A stretch of DNA of 13,889 nt from JANRIG01 sp033765235 (GCA_033765235.1 JANRIG010000010.1:1-13889), one strand, 5' to 3'; shown: positions 1 to 7,710, counted from the stretch's first letter. The notes: generated from the sequence alone by a model not told the origin. Program-made: numbers and translations.

Positions 1-195
1 ATGGGCGAATGCGAAGCCGCCCGTCATACGATTTTGTACAAATCGCCACCCGATGGGGCGAAAGCGTGCCGGGTGTGCTTCGGTCGGTAGCGTGGGCATT
101 GCGCTTCGGACGAAACAGCATGGGCGTTGCGCCAGAGCTTCACTTTCGCCCCATCATCCTTGTTTACGCAATGCAATTGCGCCTATTTCACATTT
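1..195. repeat. GC-rich repeat-like patch with internal direct and inverted repeats
   Basis: This stretch is visibly richer in G and C than the rest of the window and changes abruptly to AT-rich DNA near position 195. It contains imperfect direct repeats: GGGCGAATGCG (3-13) against GGGCGAAAGCG (56-66), and GGGCATTGCGC (94-104) against GGGCGTTGCGC (122-132). It also has inverted repeats: 52-64 with 143-155, and GCATTGCG (96-103) with CGCAATGC (167-174). Short open frames cross it, but none has a recognisable protein, and the longest runs into AT-rich DNA with a nonsense-like hydrophobic tail. I read it as non-coding, either a dispersed repeat or the edge of an element that continues left of the window. 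Its identity is unknown. Confidence 0.45.
52..155. repeat. 13-bp perfect inverted repeat, arms 91 bp apart (start to start)
   Basis: GATGGGGCGAAAG at 52-64 is the exact reverse complement of CTTTCGCCCCATC at 143-155. The two arms bound the core of the GC-rich patch. Such arms could be the terminal repeats of a small non-autonomous element or the base of a structured RNA. No flanking target duplication is evident by eye, so a mobile origin is only a possibility. Confidence 0.5.
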
Positions 196-418
196 AGTGG
201 TAATCATTTGCGCTGCTGCATTGCTAATTTTTGTCCTGTTCATATCCTTTGATTTCATACCTACAACATTACACAATCTGTTTCATATTTCCAAAGTTAT
301 CAGCCACACTTTTTGCTATTTGGATCTGATTTATATATCATTTTTGGGGGTATGTGATATACATACTAAGGCAAAACTTATGATTATAGTGTATAATTTT
401 ATTTATTATTCATATTAT

Positions 419-449
419 TTTGTATAATATGAATATTTTTCAATTTTTG
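419..449 (+). promoter_or_regulatory. Bacteroidota-type promoter for the sugar isomerase gene
   Basis: TTTG at 419-422 is followed after 19 bases by AATTTTTG at 442-449, which matches the Bacteroidota -7 element TAnnTTTG except at its first base. The start codon at 487 would leave a leader of about 30 bases. The rest of 196-486 is AT-rich and I see no gene in it. Confidence 0.45.
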
Positions 450-486
450 CTGCAAGCTTTTTTACTAATAACTATAAATTAATACT

Positions 487-1539
487 ATGAAAAATATCAA
501 AGGTCCAGCAATATTTTTAGCACAGTTTATGAGCGATAGTGCACCGTTTAACACCCTTGAAAATGCCTGCAAATGGATGAAAGCAGCAGGATATAAAGGC
601 GTACAACTCCCCTCATGGGATGCACGAGTGATAGATTTGCAAAAATGTGCCGAAAGCAAAACCTATGCAGATGAGCTCAAAGGCAAAATAAAATCATGGG
701 GACTGGAAATCACAGAGTTATCTACCCATTTGCAAGGTCAGTTGGTGGCAGTACACCCTGCATATAACCAAATGTTTGATGCATTTGCTCCAAAAGAATA
801 TCATGGCAAACCCAAGGCACGTACCGCATGGGCAGTGCAGCAGCTCATGTATGCTGCAAAAGCCAGTGCCAATTTGGGGCTCAATGCCCATGCCACATTT
901 TCGGGGGCACTGCTTTGGCCCTATGTGTATCCATGGCCGCAGCGACCTGCAGGCATAGAAAAAACTACTTTTAAAGAACTTGCTCGCCGCTGGACACCCA
1001 TACTCCATGAATTTGACCGCAATGGTGTAGACCTTTGTTATGAAATACACCCGGGCGAAGACCTGCACGATGGCGAAACGTATGAAATGTTTTTGGCTCA
1101 AGTCAAAAATCATAAACGTGCATGCTTGCTGTATGACCCAAGCCACTTTATACTACAGTGCCTTGACTATCTGCAATATATAGACTTTTATCATGAGCGT
1201 ATCAAGATGTTTCATGTAAAAGATGCAGAGTTTAACCCTACAGGCAAACAAGGTGTGTACGGAGGTTTTCAGAGTTGGGTAAACCGTGCGGGGCGTTTTC
1301 GTTCATTGGGCGACGGGCATGTAGATTTTGGGGCTGTGTTTAGCAAACTTGCTCAGTATGACTACACAGGATGGGCTGTGGTAGAGTGGGAGTGCGCCAT
1401 TAAGCACCCTGAGCAAGGTGCTATGGAAGGAGCACCGTTTGTAGAAAAAAATATTATAAGGGTGACCGAGCGTGCATTTGATGACTTTGCAGGGGTAGGA
1501 GCCGATGAAAAATTTAACAGAAAGGTGCTGGGATTGTAG
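487..1539 (+). CDS. Sugar phosphate isomerase/epimerase, TIM barrel (AP endonuclease 2 family)
   Basis: A 350-residue cytoplasmic protein of the xylose-isomerase-like TIM-barrel superfamily, whose members isomerise or epimerise sugars with a divalent metal. Likely metal ligands can be read along the barrel: Glu186 in YEIHPGE, Asp217 and His220 in YDPSH, His243 in FHVKDAE, and Glu300/Glu302 in VVEWE. The N-terminal segment GPAIFLAQF and the C-terminal NRKVLGL both look complete, and the length is as expected for this conserved Bacteroidota subfamily. There is no signal peptide. It starts at ATG 487, just after a TTTG/AATTTTTG promoter, and appears to be transcribed alone, since 168 bases separate it from the next gene. 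The substrate is not shown by the sequence, and no sugar transporter or kinase lies beside it. The family call is secure; the reaction is not. Confidence 0.9.
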   Translation: MKNIKGPAIFLAQFMSDSAPFNTLENACKWMKAAGYKGVQLPSWDARVIDLQKCAESKTYADELKGKIKSWGLEITELSTHLQGQLVAVHPAYNQMFDAFAPKEYHGKPKARTAWAVQQLMYAAKASANLGLNAHATFSGALLWPYVYPWPQRPAGIEKTTFKELARRWTPILHEFDRNGVDLCYEIHPGEDLHDGETYEMFLAQVKNHKRACLLYDPSHFILQCLDYLQYIDFYHERIKMFHVKDAEFNPTGKQGVYGGFQSWVNRAGRFRSLGDGHVDFGAVFSKLAQYDYTGWAVVEWECAIKHPEQGAMEGAPFVEKNIIRVTERAFDDFAGVGADEKFNRKVLGL

Positions 1540-1631
1540 TTATTAAGTTTCTTTATTGGATAACTTTTACGGTGATACACCCATAGCAGGCTCATAGTCA
1601 AAAAATCATATTTAAGTACTATATAATATGA

Positions 1632-1648
1632 TATGCTTACAAAGCATA
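1632..1648. terminator. Small stem-loop after the isomerase gene
   Basis: TATGCTT (1632-1638) and AAGCATA (1642-1648) form a 7-bp perfect stem with a 3-base loop, about 90 bases after the isomerase stop and before the next gene. It is AT-rich with only a short T stretch after it, so the terminator reading is weak. It could equally be a protein-binding palindrome. Confidence 0.25.
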
Positions 1649-1689
1649 ATTTTAGAGTAGGGCAATAAAATGTACCCAAGTTTTTTTTT

Positions 1690-1697
1690 TATATTCG
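1690..1697 (+). promoter_or_regulatory. Possible -7 element before the Rpn-like gene
   Basis: TATATTCG lies 10 bases before the ATG at 1708, one base off the Bacteroidota TAnnTTTG element. It directly follows a run of T. No clear TTTG lies at the expected distance upstream. The related TTCGTAA string also precedes the starts at 2643 and 10428, which suggests this genome tolerates a TTCG form of the element. Confidence 0.25.
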
Positions 1698-1707
1698 TAA
1701 AAAATTT

Positions 1708-2550
1708 ATGAGTACGAAACTAATACGTTTTGATTGGGCTATCAAAAGGCTGCTACGCGATAAAGCCGATTTTGTGGTTTTGGAGGGTTTTTTGTCTGAA
1801 CTACTTTTTGAAGATGTCAAAATAAAAGAAATTTTGGAAAGTGAAAGCAACCAAAAAATAGATAGAGATAAATACAACCGAGTTGATATATTGACACAAA
1901 ATATTAAAAATGAGTTAGTTATTATTGAAATTCAAAACACCTACGAAATAGACTACTTTCATAGAATGGTATATGGTGCTTCCAAAGCATTGACAGAAAA
2001 CTTAATATTGACTGCATCCTATTCTGAAATTAAGAAAGTAATCTCTATCAACATAGTGTATTTTGACTTAGGCCAAGGCAAAGACTATATTTATAAAGGC
2101 AAAACAAATTTTGAAGGGTTGCATCAAAAAGATGTACTACATCTATCAAACAAGCAAAAAATATCATTTGAGAAACAAAATGTTTCTGATATATTTACTC
2201 AATATTACATTATTAAAGTTAATCAATTCAACGACATAGCCACAGATACGCTTGACGAATGGGTTTATTTTCTCAAGAATAGCGAAGTGAAAGACGAGTT
2301 TAATGCAAAAGGTTTGGCAGAGGCAAAAGAGGCTTTTGATATTATGCGTTTGGATAAAGATCAACACTATACTTACAATCGTTATTTAGACTATTTGCAT
2401 GTAAAAGCAAGTGATGCGCTTTCACTGCAAATGGAAGCAGAGGACATTGTACGTCAAACAAGAAATATTGAAATTGCGAAAAATTTATTAGAAACATCTT
2501 TTTCAAATATAGATATTGCAAAACATACAGGCTTAACTATAGAAAAATAG
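1708..2550 (+). CDS. Rpn/PDDEXK_2-family nuclease-fold protein, probable C-terminal frameshift
   Basis: A 280-residue protein of the PD-(D/E)XK 'transposase/Rpn' type (PDDEXK_2), relatives of the recombination-promoting RpnA nucleases. The opening FDWAIKRLL is typical. The nuclease signature is Asp60 in NRVDIL followed by IEIQ with Glu74 and Gln76, the E-x-Q form used by this family in place of E-x-K. The DYFHRMVYGASKAL segment (82-95) is also family-typical. A helical C-terminal half ends in NIDIAKHTGLTIEK. Relatives usually run on as GLS/TIEEIE-L. One extra A in the A5 run at 2543-2547 would give GLTIEKIEILHHEKK and a stop at 2574-2576, so the last nine residues are probably lost by a frameshift or a sequence error. 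No transposon ends flank it. Despite the family name it is unlikely to be an active transposase. Confidence 0.85.
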   Translation: MSTKLIRFDWAIKRLLRDKADFVVLEGFLSELLFEDVKIKEILESESNQKIDRDKYNRVDILTQNIKNELVIIEIQNTYEIDYFHRMVYGASKALTENLILTASYSEIKKVISINIVYFDLGQGKDYIYKGKTNFEGLHQKDVLHLSNKQKISFEKQNVSDIFTQYYIIKVNQFNDIATDTLDEWVYFLKNSEVKDEFNAKGLAEAKEAFDIMRLDKDQHYTYNRYLDYLHVKASDALSLQMEAEDIVRQTRNIEIAKNLLETSFSNIDIAKHTGLTIEK

Positions 2551-2562
2551 AAATATTGCACC

Positions 2563-2643
2563 ATGAAAAAAAATAAAAAACTTTGGCTTTATAGGCTTAT
2601 CGAAAGCAGAGCTATTGTGCTACATTCGGTATATACTTCGTAA
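2563..2643 (+). CDS. Possible 26-residue upstream ORF overlapping the ldcA start
   Basis: ATG at 2563 opens a 26-codon frame with a Lys-rich start (MKKNKK) whose TAA stop overlaps the ldcA ATG as TAATG at 2641-2645. That arrangement would allow translational coupling. It also overlaps the frame-corrected tail of the Rpn-like gene, so chance is a serious alternative. No family is recognised. Confidence 0.15.
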   Translation: MKKNKKLWLYRLIESRAIVLHSVYTS

Positions 2644-3545
2644 TGATTACCCCACCATATCTTCAACCCGGCGATAAAATAGCCCTGATTTCTACTGCTC
2701 GCAAAGTATCAGAAGCCGAAATGGCACCTGCTATTCAACTGCTTGAGTCATGGCAATTGCATGTGCATATAGGCAAGCATCTGTATGAAGGACATCATCA
2801 GTTTGCCGGCACACCCGGCATGCGTGCTATGGATTTGCAAAGTGCCATAGATGACCCAGATATCAAAGCCATCATTTGTACCAGAGGTGGATACGGCACT
2901 GCCAATATATTAGACAATATAAATTTTGAACCACTAAAAATACACCCCAAATGGATAGTAGGCTTTAGCGATGTCACTGCACTGCATATGCATGTAAATG
3001 CACTGGGAGTGAGCAGCATACATGCGATAATGCCTATATTATTTGCACAAAATAATGCTCAAAAATCTATAAATAGCCTCAAAAATGCACTATTTGGCAA
3101 TTATCAAAGTATAAGTTTTGATGCACACAAACAAAATATTAATGCAAAAAATAGTACCGGAATGCTTATAGGGGGCAACCTCTCTGTGCTGCACACCATT
3201 ATTGGTACATCGTCAGACATGGACTATAGCGGAAAAATACTATTAATTGAAGATATAGATGAGTACCTCTACCACATTCACCGAATGATGCACCACCTGA
3301 AGCGTGCCCGAAAATTGGAAAATCTTGAAGGGCTTTTAGTAGGGCATTTTACAAATATGAAAGACAATACCGTGCCCTTTGGCAGCAATGCTTTTGAAAT
3401 AATTAGCGAATGTGTGGCAGAGTATGGCTATCCTGTGTATTTCGGATTCCCAGCCGGGCATGAATTTGATAATATGGCAATATATATGGGACAAAAATGT
3501 ACTATTGATAATACGGGTACAAATATTTCACTTAACTTTGCCTAA
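2643..3545 (+). CDS. ldcA: LD-carboxypeptidase (peptidase family S66, LdcA type)
   Basis: A 300-residue serine peptidase of family S66, which removes the terminal D-alanine from muropeptide tetrapeptides (an L,D bond) during peptidoglycan recycling. The S66 Ser-Glu-His triad is readable: Ser109 in VGFSDVTALH, Glu203 in LLIEDIDEYLYHI, and His273 in FGFPAGH. The opening PPYLQPGDKIALISTAR and the CTRGGYG motif near residue 80 are also typical. There is no signal peptide, which agrees with the cytoplasmic enzyme. The length is normal and both ends look intact. The ATG at 2643 is the natural start because family members begin just before the PGD motif. The DUF485 membrane protein follows after 19 bases and may be co-transcribed. 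Family and reaction are confidently assigned; the symbol rests on homology. Confidence 0.92.
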   Translation: MITPPYLQPGDKIALISTARKVSEAEMAPAIQLLESWQLHVHIGKHLYEGHHQFAGTPGMRAMDLQSAIDDPDIKAIICTRGGYGTANILDNINFEPLKIHPKWIVGFSDVTALHMHVNALGVSSIHAIMPILFAQNNAQKSINSLKNALFGNYQSISFDAHKQNINAKNSTGMLIGGNLSVLHTIIGTSSDMDYSGKILLIEDIDEYLYHIHRMMHHLKRARKLENLEGLLVGHFTNMKDNTVPFGSNAFEIISECVAEYGYPVYFGFPAGHEFDNMAIYMGQKCTIDNTGTNISLNFA

Positions 3546-3564
3546 AGAAAAGTTACTATAATTT

Positions 3565-3870
3565 ATGTCAGCCCGAGAAAACAAAATCATAACTTCTACT
3601 CCCGAGTTCAAGCGCTTGGTGGCATCGAGAGGTAAAATATCAATGCTATTCACAGCTACTATTTTTGGGGTATATTTTGGGTTTTTGTTGCTGGTAGCTT
3701 TTGGCAAAGAATGGTTGTCTATCACTATCACTATTGGTCTTACCCTCGCTATAGCTTTGGGTATAGCGATATTAGTATTCACATGGATTATCACGGGCAT
3801 ATACATATATTGGGCTAATAATGTGTATGACAAGCAAGTAACTGAGCTAAAAAAGCAGTTGGCTGAGTAG
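3565..3870 (+). CDS. DUF485 family small inner-membrane protein
   Basis: A 101-residue protein with a charged N-terminus, two hydrophobic membrane segments (about residues 26-46 and 54-82) and a charged C-terminus. The pattern STPEFKRLVASR before segment 1 and a segment 2 ending in YIYWANNVYDKQVTEL match DUF485 (YjcH-like). Such genes usually sit just upstream of the acetate/solute:sodium symporter gene actP and are thought to be accessory to it. No symporter is present here. The neighbours are ldcA 19 bases upstream and a convergent GH1 gene whose stop lies 38 bases away. It is therefore either an orphan copy or has a different partner encoded elsewhere. The family call is good; the role is unknown. 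Confidence 0.85.
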   Translation: MSARENKIITSTPEFKRLVASRGKISMLFTATIFGVYFGFLLLVAFGKEWLSITITIGLTLAIALGIAILVFTWIITGIYIYWANNVYDKQVTELKKQLAE

Positions 3871-3908
3871 GGTGCTATTAATATATCATTAAGATTTTCA
3901 TTCTGCTC

Positions 3909-5270
3909 TTAAGCCTGTAATGATTTCTCTAAAAAGTCTTTTATCCAATAGCCTGAATCTTTTATTATCCGCTCCTGTGTGTCATGATTTACGTGCACCA
4001 ACCCAAATCTTGCTTGGTAGCCTTCCCACCACTCAAAGTTGTCCAGCAATGTCCAACAAAAAAATCCTTCTACATTCACCCCTTGCGTTTGTGCTTTGAG
4101 CAGTTGCTTGAGGTAGTCTGTATAGAATTGTATTCTCACAGGGTCATACACTCGCCCGTTGCGCAGCTCATCATGGAGGCACACTCCGTTTTCGGTCACC
4201 AATATTTTATTTACTCCCGGGTATTCATTATACCTTTTTAGTACTTCATACATACCATCAGGGTATATCTCAAAGCCCATATTGTTCATAGGCACTTTGC
4301 GCTCTTTGGCTGGCACCTCTCCTGCAAATGCTATGAGTGGGTACCAGGCAAACTTACCCACCAACCTGCAATAATATTGCACCCCAATAAAGTCAAATGT
4401 ATGTTTAATATTTTTTTCATCTTCGGGTTTGAAGTACAGTTCTATCATTTTCATGGCAGGAAAGTCTTTGTATGGATATCCTAATCCGCACAAAGGCTCT
4501 ATAAACATACGGTTTATAGTGGCATCTATGCGGCGTGTGGCATATATGTGTATAGGGTTGTCGTTTTTGGGTTGCACACAAAATGTAGCAAAGCTGGTAC
4601 CTATATGAGGGTCTTTCACATTCTCATTAGCCACTCTGCCACCTATGCCTTGGCAAAGGTTTGCATGATGTGCTGCAGCCAAAAATTTAAAAATATTTTT
4701 ATGCCCGGGTGCATGCTCGCCGGTCATATATCCAAAGCCACAAAATGCAGAAGGCTCATTGAGTACTTTCCAATTTTTTACCTTATCTCCATACGCTTTG
4801 GTGATGATGTGTACATAATCTGCAAACCATCCTAACATATCTCTATTTGCCCACCCACCTTTGTCCTCCAACTTTTGGGGTAAGTCCCAGTGATACATGG
4901 TGATCCAAGGCTCTATGCCCAATTCAAGACAGGTATCTGTCACTCGATGGTAATAGTCTATTCCTTTGGTATTTACAGCACCTTTTCCGTCGGGCAATAT
5001 GCGCGACCAAGATACAGAAAATCCAAAATGCTCAAAGTTGAGATGTTTTACAAGTTTAATGTCATCAGGGTATGTTTGGTAAAAGTTGCAGGCAATGTCT
5101 GCGGTTTCACCTGTTTTTATAGCACCTGCCTTCCGAGTAAATTTATCCCAAATATTCATGCCTTTGCCGTCGGCAGCAGAGTGCCCCTCAGTCTGAAACG
5201 CTGATAAGGCTACACCCCATTTAAATTTTTCTCCAAATAGTTCTCTGTTTATCTCAAATCCTTGTACCAA
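3909..5270 (-). CDS. Beta-glucosidase, glycoside hydrolase family 1
   Basis: A 453-residue GH1 retaining beta-glycosidase, probably a beta-glucosidase acting in the cytoplasm, since there is no signal peptide. The N-terminal FKWGVALSAFQTEG motif (16-29), SWSRILP (87-93), TMYHWDLPQ (124-132), the acid/base Glu172 in LNEPSAF, the nucleophile Glu360 in LVTENGV, and the aglycone-site motif FCWTLLDNFEWWEGY (404-418) are all present, and the length is normal. The frame opens with TTG (MVQGFEI). An in-frame TAA lies only six bases upstream of the TTG, and there is no ATG before the conserved FKWG motif, so TTG is the best start. An ATG at 5290 is one base out of frame; a single missing T would join it. 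It is about 205 bases behind pyrC on the same strand and has its own candidate -7 element, so it may be transcribed separately. It releases glucose from short beta-glucosides. Confidence 0.93.
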   Translation of the reverse strand: MVQGFEINRELFGEKFKWGVALSAFQTEGHSAADGKGMNIWDKFTRKAGAIKTGETADIACNFYQTYPDDIKLVKHLNFEHFGFSVSWSRILPDGKGAVNTKGIDYYHRVTDTCLELGIEPWITMYHWDLPQKLEDKGGWANRDMLGWFADYVHIITKAYGDKVKNWKVLNEPSAFCGFGYMTGEHAPGHKNIFKFLAAAHHANLCQGIGGRVANENVKDPHIGTSFATFCVQPKNDNPIHIYATRRIDATINRMFIEPLCGLGYPYKDFPAMKMIELYFKPEDEKNIKHTFDFIGVQYYCRLVGKFAWYPLIAFAGEVPAKERKVPMNNMGFEIYPDGMYEVLKRYNEYPGVNKILVTENGVCLHDELRNGRVYDPVRIQFYTDYLKQLLKAQTQGVNVEGFFCWTLLDNFEWWEGYQARFGLVHVNHDTQERIIKDSGYWIKDFLEKSLQA

Positions 5271-5291
5271 GACTTATAAATATTTATCATG

Positions 5292-5299
5292 CAAAAATA
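5292..5299 (-). promoter_or_regulatory. Possible -7 element for the GH1 gene
   Basis: On the minus strand this reads TATTTTTG, a full match to TAnnTTTG, ending 21 bases before the TTG start at 5270. No convincing TTTG lies 19-20 bases further upstream, so support is partial. The remainder of 5271-5475 is AT-rich with no other feature seen. Confidence 0.3.
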
Positions 5300-5475
5300 A
5301 TAAAACAAAAGGGATAAAGTGAGTATGTACAAAGTATATGATTTTTGAATATATTTTTATTAAATAATGGTATAATATAGTTTAATAATGACAAATACTA
5401 ATACCTACTAAAAACTATTTACGGCTGGATCTTCTATATATTAGAATAGTTTCTCCAACATATATTATCCAATAG

Positions 5476-6810
5476 TTACCTCTCAAATACCAACCTCATG
5501 CCCTGTCTGTCATCGTAAAATTTGTCGTTTTCATATGCCAAATGCCCGGATACAAATGTATGCGTGACCTGACCTCTGAAAGTGTGGCCTTCTAATGGCG
5601 ACCACCCGCATTTGTAATGAATATTATCTTTGGTCACCTTTGTAGGATGTTCTATATCTATCAATGCCATATCTGCATAGTAGCCTTCTCTCAAGTAGCC
5701 TCTGCGGTGTATGTCAAAGAGTATGGCAGGGTTATGGCACATTTTTTCTACTATTTTTGGAAGCGTTATTTTGTTTTGATGATAATATTGTAGCATAATA
5801 TTGATACCGTGCTGCACCAATGGCAGCCCTGATGGAGCATCAAGATAGGGTTTGCACTTTTCGTCCCAAGTGTGCGGGGCATGGTCAGTAGCTATTACAT
5901 CGAGCTTGTCGTGTAGCAGGGCAGTAAAGAGGGCTTCTTTGTGTTTAGTATCTTTTATGGCAGGGTTGCATTTTATGAGGTTGCCCAAAGTGGCATAGTC
6001 ATCGCTGCTATACCATAGGTGGTGTACACATACCTCTGCAGTTATTTTTTTTTGGGTTAATGCTACTTCGTTGCCAAAAAACTCAAGTTCGTCTAAAGTA
6101 GATATATGTAGCACATGCAATTTAGTGCCATATTTTTGAGCAAGTGTTATTGCAAATTTAGTTTTATCATAACATGCTTTTACATTGCGAATGAGTGGGT
6201 GGTGTGAGGCATTGAGCGGTGTGCCTGCCTCTAAGTACTGCTGCAAGTGTTGTTTTACCACACCGTCGTCTTCGGAGTGTATGGCTATGATGCATGGGGC
6301 GTTGCCAAATATTTTTTCTAAAGCATGAGTATTCTCCACCAGCATATCGCCTGTGGAGCTGCCCATGAATATTTTGATGCCACATATATCTTTAGGGTTG
6401 ATACTCAGCACTTCATCGGCATTGGTATTGGTGGTGCCCATGTAAAATGAATAGTTGGCCAATGAGGTATGTTTTGCTATTTCATACTTTTGCTCAAGCA
6501 GTGCTAAAGATGTTGCCGGAGGTTTAGTATTAGGCATTTCCATATATGAGGTTACCCCGCCTGCCACTGCTGCTTTGGCTTCTGTGGCTATGGTAGCTTT
6601 GTGTATGAGGCCCGGCTCTCTGAAGTGTACTTGGTCGTCTATGATACCTGGTATGAGGTATTTGCCCTCGGCATCTATTTCAGTTACGCGTAGCGAGGTA
6701 TTGATATTTATATCTATTTTTTCAATAAATGAGTCAGTAATCAGCACATCAGAGGCAAAAATCACACCTTCATTCACCAATGATGCATTTTTTATTAGAT
6801 AATTTGCCAA
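5476..6810 (-). CDS. pyrC: Dihydroorotase (amidohydrolase superfamily)
   Basis: A 444-residue dihydroorotase, which cyclises N-carbamoyl-L-aspartate to dihydroorotate in pyrimidine synthesis. Amidohydrolase landmarks in order: DDQVHFREPG (58-67), GGVTSYMEMPNT (84-95), Lys146 in GIKIFMGSSTG as the likely carbamylated metal bridge, His178 in AIHSEDD, His235 in HVLHIST, AEVCVHHLW (258-266), and Asp309 in IATDHAPHT. The first His of the usual HxH pair is Gln60. I recall this DDQVHFREPG form from many Bacteroidota homologs, so it is probably a lineage trait. The frame begins with TTG (MANYLIKNA), because an in-frame TAG lies six bases upstream and no ATG is available. Homologs begin at this same YLIKNA point. 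It starts 10 bases after the stop of the SirB1-like gene, so the two form an operon. Confidence 0.92.
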   Translation of the reverse strand: MANYLIKNASLVNEGVIFASDVLITDSFIEKIDININTSLRVTEIDAEGKYLIPGIIDDQVHFREPGLIHKATIATEAKAAVAGGVTSYMEMPNTKPPATSLALLEQKYEIAKHTSLANYSFYMGTTNTNADEVLSINPKDICGIKIFMGSSTGDMLVENTHALEKIFGNAPCIIAIHSEDDGVVKQHLQQYLEAGTPLNASHHPLIRNVKACYDKTKFAITLAQKYGTKLHVLHISTLDELEFFGNEVALTQKKITAEVCVHHLWYSSDDYATLGNLIKCNPAIKDTKHKEALFTALLHDKLDVIATDHAPHTWDEKCKPYLDAPSGLPLVQHGINIMLQYYHQNKITLPKIVEKMCHNPAILFDIHRRGYLREGYYADMALIDIEHPTKVTKDNIHYKCGWSPLEGHTFRGQVTHTFVSGHLAYENDKFYDDRQGMRLVFER

Positions 6811-6820
6811 AATACGCTAT

Positions 6821-7684
6821 TTATATAAAATTGTCGCCGGGGTCTGAGATAGACTGTAACATGTCTTTTATCTCTTGCATTTTTTCGGTATCGCCCGTTT
6901 TTTCAAAAGAAATGAGCATATTGCGCAGTACCCTTTTAATAATATCAAGGTTGTTGCAAGGGTCATAAAACACAGGGTTGGGGCTAAGCTTGAGATGGGC
7001 AATGTAGTTGTCTATGTCTTCTTTGGAAAATACCAACCCTTTGTTGAATACATTGATATAAAAGTGGTTGCTATCATCTTTGTAGGTGAGTATAAATAAG
7101 TTGGGCAGGTTCACACCATATATGGGTAGTTTGAGTTTTTGGGCTATCATCAGGTATATACAACACAGGGTGATGGGGTTGCCTTTGCGGGTCTCAAGCA
7201 CTACATTGAGCATAGAGTTGCTGATAGAATGAAAATTTTTGGTGTTAGCCGAAAATTTGAGTTTACCAAAAAAAGCATAATTTATGACCTTCAGTTTATC
7301 AAATGCTACCTCCTCTGAAGCCCGCATCTCCACCCACACATCATAATATATTTGGTCTATTTGGGCTTTGAGTTTTTCAAATTCGAGGTCAGGATATTGG
7401 TAGGTACATATTAGCCACAGCCCTTCCAGCAAGTCGCCATGTCCGTTTGTTTTCCAACGAAGCAGGCCTTTTTTTACATTTTCGTATTGCAAAGAGTGTA
7501 TGAGTTCTTCTATACGCTTTTGTACAAGCGGGTTAAAGTTACTTTCCCACTCTTGCTCCAAGTAGGGTATGATAGTGTTGCCTATGGAAATAATTTTTTG
7601 CTCTACATGCTGCAATACTTCTACATCATCGTCACTAAGGAGCGATACCAACGCTTTTAAATTTTTTTCGTCTAACACCTCCAT
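6821..7684 (-). CDS. SirB1-like transglutaminase-fold protein
   Basis: A 287-residue cytoplasmic protein. Residues 1-125 are helical and repeat-like. Residues 125-245 carry the SirB1/transglutaminase-like core: AFFGKLKFSAN, SNSMLNVVLETRKGNPITLCCIYLMIAQKLKLP (segment 155-187) and YGVNLPNLFIL, followed by HFYINVFNKGLVFSKEDID. A C-terminal helical tail resembles the tetratricopeptide end of this family (DIIKRVLRNML, FEKTGDTEKM). Members usually have GVNLPGHF; here this is PNLF, and I do not see a clear Cys-His-Asp triad, so transglutaminase catalysis should not be assumed. The biochemical role is unknown. It is the first gene of the operon with pyrC and is preceded by a good promoter. Start ATG 7684 is unambiguous. 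Confidence 0.82.
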   Translation of the reverse strand: MEVLDEKNLKALVSLLSDDDVEVLQHVEQKIISIGNTIIPYLEQEWESNFNPLVQKRIEELIHSLQYENVKKGLLRWKTNGHGDLLEGLWLICTYQYPDLEFEKLKAQIDQIYYDVWVEMRASEEVAFDKLKVINYAFFGKLKFSANTKNFHSISNSMLNVVLETRKGNPITLCCIYLMIAQKLKLPIYGVNLPNLFILTYKDDSNHFYINVFNKGLVFSKEDIDNYIAHLKLSPNPVFYDPCNNLDIIKRVLRNMLISFEKTGDTEKMQEIKDMLQSISDPGDNFI

Positions 7685-7710
7685 TTGATAATCAAATTAG
7701 ATAATAAATA

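Noticed and set aside
94..132. Possible CRISPR-like array in the GC-rich patch
   Set aside because: The direct repeats are only about 11 bases, occur twice, are imperfect and have no regular spacer length.
53..427. 124-codon open frame across the GC-rich patch and AT-rich DNA
   Set aside because: Composition changes halfway, no family is recognisable, and the second half is the low-complexity hydrophobic translation expected of AT-rich non-coding DNA.
718..1146. 142-codon frame on the minus strand inside the sugar isomerase gene
   Set aside because: It lies wholly within a strongly conserved gene on the other strand and has no recognisable motif; it is a shadow frame.
1708..2550. Reading the PDDEXK_2 gene as an active insertion sequence
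   Set aside because: I see no terminal inverted repeats or target duplication around it. The family's 'transposase' name is historical; its members are nuclease-fold proteins.
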